From contig JACMPN010000294.1 in NCBI GenBank assembly GCA_014377495.1, positions 1-6,472 of the forward strand: DNA of 6,472 nucleotides, given 5' to 3'. A program made the position numbers and the translations under genes. This stretch comes from Candidatus Sericytochromatia bacterium (GTDB taxonomy: Bacteria; Cyanobacteriota; Sericytochromatia; JACMPN01). Positions 1 to 6,222 of the stretch are shown here, piece by piece. The notes below the pieces were generated by a model. That model had not been told where the DNA came from and did not search any database. It saw only the letters and a program-made list of their open reading frames with translations. Position 1 is the stretch's first letter. Each line of letters opens with the position of its first letter.

Positions 1-816
1 GACCCCAAGCGGCCGATCGGCAGTTTCATTTTCCTGGGTCCCACCGGTGTCGGTAAAACCGAGCTGGCCCGGGCTTTGGCGGAGTTCCTCTTCGACGACG
101 AGAATGCGATGATCCGCATCGACATGTCCGAGTATCAGGAGCGCCACAACGCCGCCCGCCTGATCGGTGCCCCGCCAGGGTACGTCGGTTACGACGAGGG
201 CGGCCAGCTGACGGATGCCGTGCGCTCCCGCCCCTATTCGGTCGTACTCTTTGATGAGATCGAAAAGGCCCATCCCGAGGTGCTCAACGTCCTCCTGCAG
301 GTGCTGGACGACGGGCACATCACCGACTCGAAAGGCCGGCGGGTGGACTTTAAGAACACGGTGATCATCATGACGAGCAACCTGGGTTCGCACGCCATCC
401 TCGACGCCGTCGGCAATCCGGAACGGCAGCGGGAGTCGGCCCTGGAAGCACTGCGCAGTCAGTTTCGCCCGGAGTTCCTGAACCGGATCGACGAGATCCT
501 CGTCTTCCACCCGCTGAGCCCGCGGGACATCGTCCGCATCGTCGACATCCAGCTGGCCCACATCCAGCAGCGCCTGCAGGAGCGGAACATCACCCTGTCC
601 CTGGATACAGAGGCCAAAGAACTGGTCGGTCGGCTTGGCTACGACCCGTCCTACGGGGCCCGGCCCTTGAAGCGGGTCATGCAGCGTCAGTTGGAAAATC
701 CGTTGGCCAAGCGGATCCTTTCCGCTCAGATCAAGGATGGGGATCGGGTGACGGTCACCGTGAAGGGCGACGAACTGGTGTTCCTCGTCGAATCGCCGGT
801 GACGGCGGCCCGCTAG
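1..816 (+). CDS. clpB: ATP-dependent protein disaggregase ClpB, C-terminal part (5' end outside window)
   Basis: ClpB is a cytoplasmic hexameric Hsp100 AAA+ machine that works with DnaK/DnaJ/GrpE to pull polypeptides out of aggregates. The frame is open from base 1 and ends with TAG at 814-816, giving 271 residues of a family that is usually about 860. The visible part is the second nucleotide-binding domain (NBD2) plus the C-terminal D2 small domain. In window residue numbers: Walker A GPTGVGKT at 13-20, pore loop GYVGYDEGG at 60-68, Walker B VVLFDE at 81-86, sensor 1 TSN at 125-127, arginine-finger segment FLNR ending at R162, and sensor 2 GARPLKR at 219-225. All expected catalytic residues are present and there is no frameshift. 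ClpA and ClpC share this module. The pore loop, the sequence around it and the lack of a visible ClpP-binding IGF/L loop favour ClpB. A hairpin terminator follows, so this is the last gene of its transcript. Confidence 0.96.
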   Translation, partial: DPKRPIGSFIFLGPTGVGKTELARALAEFLFDDENAMIRIDMSEYQERHNAARLIGAPPGYVGYDEGGQLTDAVRSRPYSVVLFDEIEKAHPEVLNVLLQVLDDGHITDSKGRRVDFKNTVIIMTSNLGSHAILDAVGNPERQRESALEALRSQFRPEFLNRIDEILVFHPLSPRDIVRIVDIQLAHIQQRLQERNITLSLDTEAKELVGRLGYDPSYGARPLKRVMQRQLENPLAKRILSAQIKDGDRVTVTVKGDELVFLVESPVTAAR

Positions 817-835
817 CGCAATCAATCCCCAGAGT

Positions 836-876
836 CGCTGCACAGCCGGTCCAGAAGGGCCGGCTGTGCAGCGTTT
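836..876 (+). terminator. Rho-independent-type terminator after clpB
   Basis: A 14-bp perfect stem (836-849 with 860-873) extends inward by two G-C pairs and one U-G pair to an AGAA tetraloop at 853-856. The U-tract is short (TTT at 874-876, then GG). The hairpin begins 20 bp after the clpB stop, so it most likely ends the clpB transcript. The stem is very stable, but the poor U-run leaves termination efficiency open. Confidence 0.82.
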
Positions 877-963
877 GGCAGTTGTTGGCGACTGGCCGGT
901 TGCTGTTGCTAGGCGGTTTCGGCGGTCGTAGTGCCGATTTGCGTGGTAGTTTGTGGGTTCCGC

Positions 964-972
964 TGCTATGAT
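964..972 (+). promoter_or_regulatory. Probable extended -10 sigma70 promoter for the SRPBCC gene
   Basis: The TG-N motif at 964-966 directly precedes TATGAT at 967-972, which matches five of six bases of the -10 consensus. No good -35 is present at 17 bp (TGGTAG at 944-949), as is common for extended -10 promoters. Transcription would start near 979, leaving a leader of about 30 nt. It lies after the clpB terminator and before a gene that needs its own promoter. Assigned by eye. Confidence 0.5.
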
Positions 973-995
973 CAAGGCGAAAATCCCGAACAGCC

Positions 996-1003
996 AGAGG
1001 GGG
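996..1003 (+). promoter_or_regulatory. Ribosome binding site that selects the ATG at 1011
   Basis: AGAGGGGG lies 7 nt before ATG 1011, which is good spacing. An in-frame TTG at 1008 would be only 4 nt away and would add one residue, so the ATG is preferred. Confidence 0.65.
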
Positions 1004-1010
1004 CGCCTTG

Positions 1011-1580
1011 ATGGTCGGTCACAATCGACGGATCATCGCTGCTTCGCTGACGGCGGGGCTCATGCTGGCGAATTTGCCCGCCCAGGCTTGGACACCGGAG
1101 GAGCTGAAGCGGCTCCGGGCCGGCGACGTGGTGGTCACCAGCACGTCTCGCAACCGGGGCGGCATCATCGGTGCCAGCATCGTCGTGCCGGCTCCCCCAC
1201 GTCTCGTCTACACGCTCGTCGCCGATCCCCAGAATACGCCCCGGTACTCGCCTGAAATCTCGGCCGTGACGGTAATCGAGGATCAGGGGCTGCAAAAGCG
1301 GGTCCGGATGCGGGTCCGTCAGTTCGGCCTGATCGACGAAGAGCACGAGGTCGTCAGCACTTACCAGCCCTATTCCTCAGTGACTTGGCAGCAGGTCAAG
1401 GGCCGTTTTGCCCACCAGGACGGGGCGTGGAAGGTCAGCAGTTTCGATGCGGGCACGATCCTGACCTACCACCTGGACATCGACGTGGGTGCGTCTTTGC
1501 CGTCGTTTTTCATCGAGGCGTTCCTGCGGACGACCATCCCGAATCTGATGCGCAATGTCCGCAAACAATTCGGAACCTGA
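1011..1580 (+). CDS. Exported SRPBCC (START/Coq10-RatA-like) family protein
   Basis: The 189-residue product has a typical Sec signal peptide: N-terminal basic residues (HNRR), a hydrophobic core at about residues 9-21, and an AQA site with likely cleavage before W27. It is therefore predicted to be periplasmic. The mature part resembles the SRPBCC/polyketide-cyclase fold. A strand-rich stretch with VVPAPPRLVYTLVAD (58-72) matches the usual 'pass-through' segment before the first helix. PRYSPEISAVTVIE (77-90) follows, then alternating strands to about residue 158, and a long amphipathic C-terminal helix (about 164-187) that would close the cavity. Proteins of this fold bind lipids or other hydrophobic ligands, but no substrate can be assigned. 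It is a single-gene unit with its own promoter, transcribed toward the sugar transferase gene, with 6 bp between the two stops. Family placement rests on pattern recognition alone. Confidence 0.78.
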   Translation: MVGHNRRIIAASLTAGLMLANLPAQAWTPEELKRLRAGDVVVTSTSRNRGGIIGASIVVPAPPRLVYTLVADPQNTPRYSPEISAVTVIEDQGLQKRVRMRVRQFGLIDEEHEVVSTYQPYSSVTWQQVKGRFAHQDGAWKVSSFDAGTILTYHLDIDVGASLPSFFIEAFLRTTIPNLMRNVRKQFGT

Positions 1581-1586
1581 GCCCAA

Positions 1587-3080
1587 TCAGCCCGCCCGAC
1601 CGGTCCAATAGTCGTCGATGACACAGCGGAAGCTCTGCAGGATGATCTGCAGGTCGAGCCAGGGTGACCAGTTCTCGACGTAGTAGAGGTCATGGGCCGT
1701 GCGGTCCGTGATCGGCACATCGCCACGCAGCCCGTGGATCTGGGCCCATCCGGTCATGCCGGAGAGGACGAGGTGTCGGTCATCGTAACGGATGACCTGC
1801 TTTTCGAACTGACCGGTGAAAAAGGGCCGCTCCGGACGGGGGCCGACGATGCTCATGTCGCCCTTCAGCACGTTGAGCAACTGTGGCAGCTCATCCAGAC
1901 TTGACCGGCGCAACCACCTGCCGACCGGGGTGCGGCGAGCGTCGCTGGCCGGGGACCAGATCGGACCGGTCGCCGCCTCCGCATCCGGACGCATCGTCCG
2001 GAATTTCAGGATCTCAAATCGCTGACCGCCCCGGCTGAGCCGCTCCTGCCGGTAGAACACCGGCCCCGCACTGGTCCATTTCACTGTTGCGGCGATGATC
2101 AGGAGGAGCGGGCCGAGGACGAGGAGGGCGATGCCGGCAATACCGACGTCAAAGGTCCGCTTCAGCAGGCGGTTGTACCACTGTTGCAATGGGGTCGTCT
2201 GCAGACCCACCATCGGCAGGCCCGACAGGTCGCTGATCCGGATTTTGGTGGTCAGGAACTCCAGAATGTCCGGGACGAGCTGGACCTGCACGCCTTCATG
2301 CACGCGACAGATGCTGATCAGCGTGAGCAGTTGGGTTCGAGGCAGCTCCGGCACGGCGATGATCACCGTATCGATCGCATGGGAGACAATGAGGGCGTCG
2401 AGGTCCGTGGTTCGGCCCAGCCATGGGGCCGGAAGCTCGGGATCCAGGCCTTCATCCGCCGCAAACCCGATCAGGGCGTAACCCAGAGACGGTTCGGCCA
2501 ACTGCCGACGGGCGACCAGCCGGGCGAGCCCGTCGGCACCGATGATCAGGGTGCGGCGGACACCCCAGCCGCGTTGTCGCAACAGACCCTGGATACGGCG
2601 GGTCAGGCCCCGTCCGAGAGTGAGCAGCAGCCAGCAGAAACCGATCATGAAAAACCAGGCGGCGCGACTGAAGGTAAATCCGTCGGTGGTCAGGCGGCGG
2701 TCGAAAAAGACGATGGCCAGATCGATCATGCCGACCCCGAGACTGGCGGTGCCGACCTGCATCCGCTCGCGCCAGCGGGACTGCCCCGCCCGCTCCGCAT
2801 AGAGGCCCAGGACGGTCATCAGGACCAGGGAAACAGCCATGCTGACCGTCGCCAGCCGCTCATAAGGCGGTGCCGGCGGGATCGGTTCGCCCGTCGCCAG
2901 GAGGCTGATCCGCAGCCACAGGGCGAGGCGGTGGGCAAAATAGACGGCCGCCAGATCGGCCACGAGCAACAGGGGGACGACGCACCAATGTGTGGAGGTG
3001 CGCCGCCAAAAGGGCGGCGCGGCAGGTCCCGGATGCGGGCTCGTCCCGGGCTCGGGGTGGATCGTCGGCGTTTCGGCCAT
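1587..3080 (-). CDS. Undecaprenyl-phosphate sugar phosphotransferase (WcaJ/CpsE-type polyprenyl glycosylphosphotransferase)
   Basis: This inner-membrane enzyme transfers a sugar-1-phosphate from a UDP-sugar to undecaprenyl phosphate, the first membrane step in building an exopolysaccharide or capsule repeat unit. The 497-residue length fits the large-PGT family. After a Pro-rich cytoplasmic tail (1-30) come four hydrophobic segments (about 33-55, 78-95, 112-127, 139-157). A Rossmann-like CoA_binding_3 region follows (about 175-290, TLIIGADGLA at its start). The C-terminal bacterial sugar transferase domain spans about 305-497. It has KRTFDV (307-312), a membrane re-entrant helix (311-333), FYRQER (342-347), LKFRTM (358-363), the catalytic Asp-Glu dyad D396/E397 in SLDELPQ, VGPRPERP (412-419) and TGWAQIHGLRGD (443-454). 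Glucose is the commonest donor in this group, but galactose is possible. Start ATG at 3078-3080 with AAAGG 5 nt upstream. No other polysaccharide genes are adjacent in the window. Confidence 0.93.
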   Translation of the reverse strand: MAETPTIHPEPGTSPHPGPAAPPFWRRTSTHWCVVPLLLVADLAAVYFAHRLALWLRISLLATGEPIPPAPPYERLATVSMAVSLVLMTVLGLYAERAGQSRWRERMQVGTASLGVGMIDLAIVFFDRRLTTDGFTFSRAAWFFMIGFCWLLLTLGRGLTRRIQGLLRQRGWGVRRTLIIGADGLARLVARRQLAEPSLGYALIGFAADEGLDPELPAPWLGRTTDLDALIVSHAIDTVIIAVPELPRTQLLTLISICRVHEGVQVQLVPDILEFLTTKIRISDLSGLPMVGLQTTPLQQWYNRLLKRTFDVGIAGIALLVLGPLLLIIAATVKWTSAGPVFYRQERLSRGGQRFEILKFRTMRPDAEAATGPIWSPASDARRTPVGRWLRRSSLDELPQLLNVLKGDMSIVGPRPERPFFTGQFEKQVIRYDDRHLVLSGMTGWAQIHGLRGDVPITDRTAHDLYYVENWSPWLDLQIILQSFRCVIDDYWTGRAG

Positions 3081-3097
3081 GTCTGCCTTTGGACGTC

Positions 3098-3148
3098 AAA
3101 AAACGAAAACAGCACCCGCCCCATCCAGGGATGGGGGCGGATGCTGTT
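3098..3148 (-). terminator. Rho-independent-type terminator on the minus strand, after the M16 protease gene
   Basis: The arms 3129-3148 and 3108-3126 form a long stem (7 bp, one A-C mismatch, then about 10 bp with one bulged G) around a very small loop. On the minus strand the stem is followed by TTTTCGTTTTTT (down to 3098). It starts about 76 nt after the protease stop, as expected for that gene's terminator. It also lies just 17 nt before the ATG of the sugar transferase, so any transcript of that gene starting further upstream must read through it. It has no comparable U-tract for plus-strand transcription. Confidence 0.82.
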
Positions 3149-3224
3149 ATCGTGGCCTAAGGGCCGGTCGGATAACAAGTGACCGAGGCCGTAAGGCGAC
3201 GGAACCCATTGTCCGGCGGTCGGA

Positions 3225-5966
3225 TTACTTGCCCTTGCCGGCGGTCTCCGTGTACGGCCCGGCGATCACAGTGACCAGTTGGTCTGGATTGATGAGGGTT
3301 TTGGCGACCCGGGCGATGTCCGCCTTGGTCACCTTGTTGATCGCGTCCGGGTACAGCGAATACCAGTTCGCCGGCAGGCGCTGGTAGGCAAGACCGACAA
3401 GGCTACCGGCGACGCCGGCGTTGGTGGCCTGCTGCACGGGGATGGTCCCGGTGATCGTCAGTTTGGCCGAAGCGAGCTCGCTGTCCGTGACGCCCTTGGC
3501 GACGAAGTTCCGCAGTTCCCGATCCACGGACTTCAGGGCCGCATCGACGTTGGCGGGATTCACGTTCAGCTGGATCTGGAAATGACTTGGATACAGCCCG
3601 GCCGACAGCGACGAGTAGATGCCGTAGGTCAGACCCTCGACATCCCGGATCTGCCGACCCAACCGTGCCGTCAGGGTGTCACCGCCCAGGATCCGGTTCA
3701 GCACCGATGCCGTTGCGAAGTCGGGGCTGGTCACGGTCAGCGGGCTGACGTTGCCGAGACTGAGCACGACGTTGGATTTGTCGGGCATGTTTACGACCTG
3801 GCGGGACTGGGGCCGGGCCGGCAGGACGCGGATGTCCAGATTGCCGGGCGTCGGCCCATCCCAATCGCCGAAGGTCTGGGCGACGAGCGTCTTTACCTGG
3901 GCAGGCGTGACGTCGCCGACGACGACCAGCGCGCCTTCCTTCGGCCCATAGTATTTCTTGTGGAAGGCCTTCACGTCAGCCAGGGTCGCCGCCTGCACGG
4001 TGGCGATCTGTTCGGCCGGCGACAGGGCCCGCCGGTAGTCCCCGACCGGGAAAAGCTTGGCGCTGAAGGCCACGGCCGCCTGGACCTTCGCGTCGTCCTG
4101 GTGACTCTTCACGCCGGCGATGATCTGCTGTTTCACCTTGGCGAACTCGGCTTCGCTGAAGGCCGGTGTCCGCATCATCTCAGCCGAGGCGGCGACGATG
4201 GTGCCCAGGTCCCGGGTGAGGCTTTTGCCGTTGAAGTTCGCCCGGAGGACGTCGCCACTGACGGCGATGCCGCCGCCGATCGCCCCGAAATCCTTGGCCA
4301 TCTGCTCTTTGGACCGCTTTTGTGTGCCCCGGTCCAGCATGGCGCCCGTGAGGCCGCCGATCATCTGCTCCTGCGGCGTGCTGTACGGGGCATTCAGCCG
4401 CAGAAATCCGGAAATGGTCGCCGTCGGATTGGCATGATTTTCCGAGACGAGCACGCTCATCCCGTTCGGCATTTCGATCCGGTCAAACTGCAGGGCCTTG
4501 GGCTTCTGGCTGTTCTTGGCGATCTGCCAGTCGGGCAGAGGCGTGTCGGCGCTGGCCTGGTGGCCGTTCGGGGCGGCCGTGGCGCCGCCGTTTTTGGCGG
4601 AGGCAGGGGCGTTGGCGTCACTGATGTAATGGCCGACCGTGCGATTGTCGGGTCGCAGGGCGTCCTTGGCCAATTGCTGCAGCGAGGCGGCGGTGACCGC
4701 CTGCAGGGCCTGCTGATACTCGTAACCCTGCCGCCAGTCGCCGGCGAGCATTTCCCATTCGGTCAGAAAGGCCGCCTGGCCCATCGTCCCTTCCTTGCGG
4801 TAGATGGCATTGGCTTCCGCACCCGTCTTGGCCCGTTGCAGGGCGTCGGCCGGGATGGGCTGACTGACGACCCGATCGACGATGGCCAGCAAGGCCTTTT
4901 CGACCTTGTCCGTGGCCACGCCTGGCCGGACTTCGGCTTCCAGCCAAAAGAGGCTGGCATCACGCCGCCTGTCGAGGTAAGCATTGGTCGACGTGGCCAA
5001 CTGGGTCTCCACGAGCTCCTGATAGAGCGGGCCCACATAGTCCTCGTTCAGCCAGTCGGCGATGACCTCTGCCTGGGCGAGGCTCTTGTCCTTGCCGGCG
5101 GGCAGGTGGTAAGCGATCTGCACCAGGTTGCGTTCACCCTGACGCCGCACGATCACCCGGCGCTCGCCCCGTTGGGTTTCCTCTTTGGTCAGCACCTCAG
5201 GCGGGGTTGCCCCTTTGGGGATGCCGTTGAAATACTGGCGGACCATTTTTTCGGCTTTGGCCGGGTCGAAGTCCCCGACGAGCACGGCGACGGCGTTGTT
5301 GGGCTGGTAATAACGGTTGTAGAACTCCCGCAGCTGCTCGGTCTTGACCGTCTCCACGTCCGAACGCCAACCGATGACCGGGTGGTGGTAGGGATGGGAG
5401 GTGAAGGCGGAGGCCTGGACGGCGTGGTAGAGCAGGTTGCTGGGATCGTTTTCACCGATCTCCAACTCAGAACGGACGACGCTCATTTCGGGTTGCCGCT
5501 CGGTGTCCAGGATCAGGGCGCCCCGCATGCGGCTGGCTTCGATGCGCAGCCCGAGCTCGAGCTTGTCGGCGCCGTAGGTCTCGAAGTAGCGGGTGGTGTC
5601 TTCGCCGGTGGTGGCGTTGAAGCTGGCGCCGTAGCGGGTGAGCAGCCGGGCGATTTGACCTTTCTTGAGGTCCTTGGTGCCCTTGAACAGCATGTGCTCC
5701 AGCAAATGGGCGGATCCTGTGGTACCTGTCGACTCGTTGCGGGAGCCCACCTTGTAGCTGACCATCCAGGTGACGACCGGCGCTGCGTGGTTGGGAACGA
5801 GCAGGACCTTGAGGCCATTGGCCAGGGTGAACTGACGGACAGTCGGCTGGCCCGCCGTTGCGGCCGCTGGCGGAGCCGGTGTGGCCGCCCAGACGGGCGT
5901 CCCGGCCGTCACGGCGACGGTCATGGCCACAGCCAACAACGATGCCCAAGGGCGATGATGGGTCAC
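3225..5966 (-). CDS. Periplasmic M16 family zinc metalloprotease, two-domain (pitrilysin/insulinase-like)
   Basis: The 913-residue protein carries an N-terminal signal peptide (hydrophobic core at about 8-22, VWA cleavage site near residue 27), so it should be exported and act on peptides in the periplasm. The first M16 half (about 42-450) has the inverted zinc motif HLLEH at 87-91. Zinc ligands are H87 and H91, with catalytic base E90. The third ligand is probably E167 in VVRSELE, 76 residues on, which is the usual spacing. A low-complexity Ala/Gly linker (about 451-475) leads to a second M16 half (about 480-910). That half lacks HxxEH (GLTGAMLDRGT at 538-548 sits there) but keeps the substrate-binding Arg/Tyr segment RQIRDVEGLTYGIYS (R774, Y781). 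One active plus one degenerate half in a single chain is normal for large M16 proteins. The start is GTG, chosen for its strong Shine-Dalgarno and intact signal peptide. A terminator follows. Confidence 0.94.
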   Translation of the reverse strand: MTHHRPWASLLAVAMTVAVTAGTPVWAATPAPPAAATAGQPTVRQFTLANGLKVLLVPNHAAPVVTWMVSYKVGSRNESTGTTGSAHLLEHMLFKGTKDLKKGQIARLLTRYGASFNATTGEDTTRYFETYGADKLELGLRIEASRMRGALILDTERQPEMSVVRSELEIGENDPSNLLYHAVQASAFTSHPYHHPVIGWRSDVETVKTEQLREFYNRYYQPNNAVAVLVGDFDPAKAEKMVRQYFNGIPKGATPPEVLTKEETQRGERRVIVRRQGERNLVQIAYHLPAGKDKSLAQAEVIADWLNEDYVGPLYQELVETQLATSTNAYLDRRRDASLFWLEAEVRPGVATDKVEKALLAIVDRVVSQPIPADALQRAKTGAEANAIYRKEGTMGQAAFLTEWEMLAGDWRQGYEYQQALQAVTAASLQQLAKDALRPDNRTVGHYISDANAPASAKNGGATAAPNGHQASADTPLPDWQIAKNSQKPKALQFDRIEMPNGMSVLVSENHANPTATISGFLRLNAPYSTPQEQMIGGLTGAMLDRGTQKRSKEQMAKDFGAIGGGIAVSGDVLRANFNGKSLTRDLGTIVAASAEMMRTPAFSEAEFAKVKQQIIAGVKSHQDDAKVQAAVAFSAKLFPVGDYRRALSPAEQIATVQAATLADVKAFHKKYYGPKEGALVVVGDVTPAQVKTLVAQTFGDWDGPTPGNLDIRVLPARPQSRQVVNMPDKSNVVLSLGNVSPLTVTSPDFATASVLNRILGGDTLTARLGRQIRDVEGLTYGIYSSLSAGLYPSHFQIQLNVNPANVDAALKSVDRELRNFVAKGVTDSELASAKLTITGTIPVQQATNAGVAGSLVGLAYQRLPANWYSLYPDAINKVTKADIARVAKTLINPDQLVTVIAGPYTETAGKGK

Positions 5967-5971
5967 GGATG

Positions 5972-5980
5972 CCTCCCTTT
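5972..5980 (-). promoter_or_regulatory. Strong Shine-Dalgarno that fixes the GTG start of the M16 protease
   Basis: On the minus strand AAAGGGAGG ends 5 nt before GTG at 5966-5964. There is no in-frame ATG before the signal peptide's hydrophobic core, so the non-ATG start is well supported. Confidence 0.75.
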
Positions 5981-6157
5981 CGCAAGAAACTCATTGCATC
6001 GTCGCGCCACTTTGGCCAAACGGCGACAGTATGTCCAAAAGCTGTGACAGCGCGGGTTTGGTTGAGGCCAACGGGGCTCCGGCCGCAAGGGCGGGGCGTC
6101 AGGGGTACAGTGATCGCCCGCCCTCGTCACAGGACTGCCGGCGGCTGCAAACAATTC

Positions 6158-6186
6158 CTGTCCGGGCAAGTCGCCTTTGATATAAT
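6158..6186 (+). promoter_or_regulatory. Sigma70 promoter with consensus extended -10, for the gene at 6223
   Basis: The -10 hexamer TATAAT at 6181-6186 is a perfect match and is preceded by TG-N (6178-6180), making it an extended -10. A weak -35, CTGTCC at 6158-6163, sits at 17-bp spacing. The predicted start near 6193 gives a leader of about 30 nt to ATG 6223. This is the clearest promoter in the window. Confidence 0.8.
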
Positions 6187-6222
6187 CTCTGGGCCAGACT
6201 TCTGAACACACCTGCGAGACCC

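Larger units (their letters stand above)
5967..6222. other. Divergent intergenic region between the M16 protease and the downstream gene
   Basis: The region of 256 bp separates two divergently transcribed genes. It holds the protease ribosome binding site at its left end and a consensus extended -10 promoter facing right at its right end. A perfect 10-bp palindrome, TTTGGCCAAA, lies at 6011-6020, about 45 bp upstream of the protease start. A short dyad, CTGT-G-ACAG, lies at 6042-6050. Either could be an operator, but both are short enough to arise by chance. I could not find a convincing minus-strand promoter for the protease. No small gene or RNA gene is evident. Confidence 0.6.

Noticed and set aside
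893..910. A possible sigma54 promoter (TGGCCGG followed by TTGCTGTTGC).
   Set aside because: The spacing between GG and the candidate GC is 12, 8 or 6 bases, depending on the pair chosen, never the required 10.
953..1346. Overlapping open frames on both strands across the start of the SRPBCC gene.
   Set aside because: They show shadow composition (Arg/Gly/Pro/His-rich) and lack ribosome binding sites. The frame from 1011 has a promoter, Shine-Dalgarno, signal peptide and fold.
2184..3182. A 332-codon open frame on the plus strand opposite the sugar transferase gene.
   Set aside because: It lies in the same antisense register, has Gln/Gly/Arg/Asp-rich shadow composition and no domain, while the minus-strand gene carries every expected family motif.
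3166..3228. A near-identical 11-bp direct repeat (GGTCGGATAAC at 3166-3176, GGTCGGATTAC at 3218-3228).
   Set aside because: There are only two copies, one mismatch, and one copy overlaps the protease stop codon, so chance is a sufficient explanation.
5400..5900. Loss of the zinc motif in the second protease half as possible gene decay.
   Set aside because: The first half has an intact HxxEH and a third ligand. An inactive second half in one chain is normal for large M16 proteases.
3279..6047. A 922-codon open frame on the plus strand opposite the M16 protease gene.
   Set aside because: Its codons are exact reverse complements of the protease codons, so it stays open merely because TTA, CTA and TCA are absent. 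The translation has no recognisable domain, starts at TTG, and the opposite strand holds a complete, motif-perfect protease.
6032..6049. A TGT-N12-ACA match, the core of PpsR/CrtJ operators.
   Set aside because: A six-base spaced motif is expected once or twice by chance in 6.5 kb, and nothing else here points to photosynthesis regulation.
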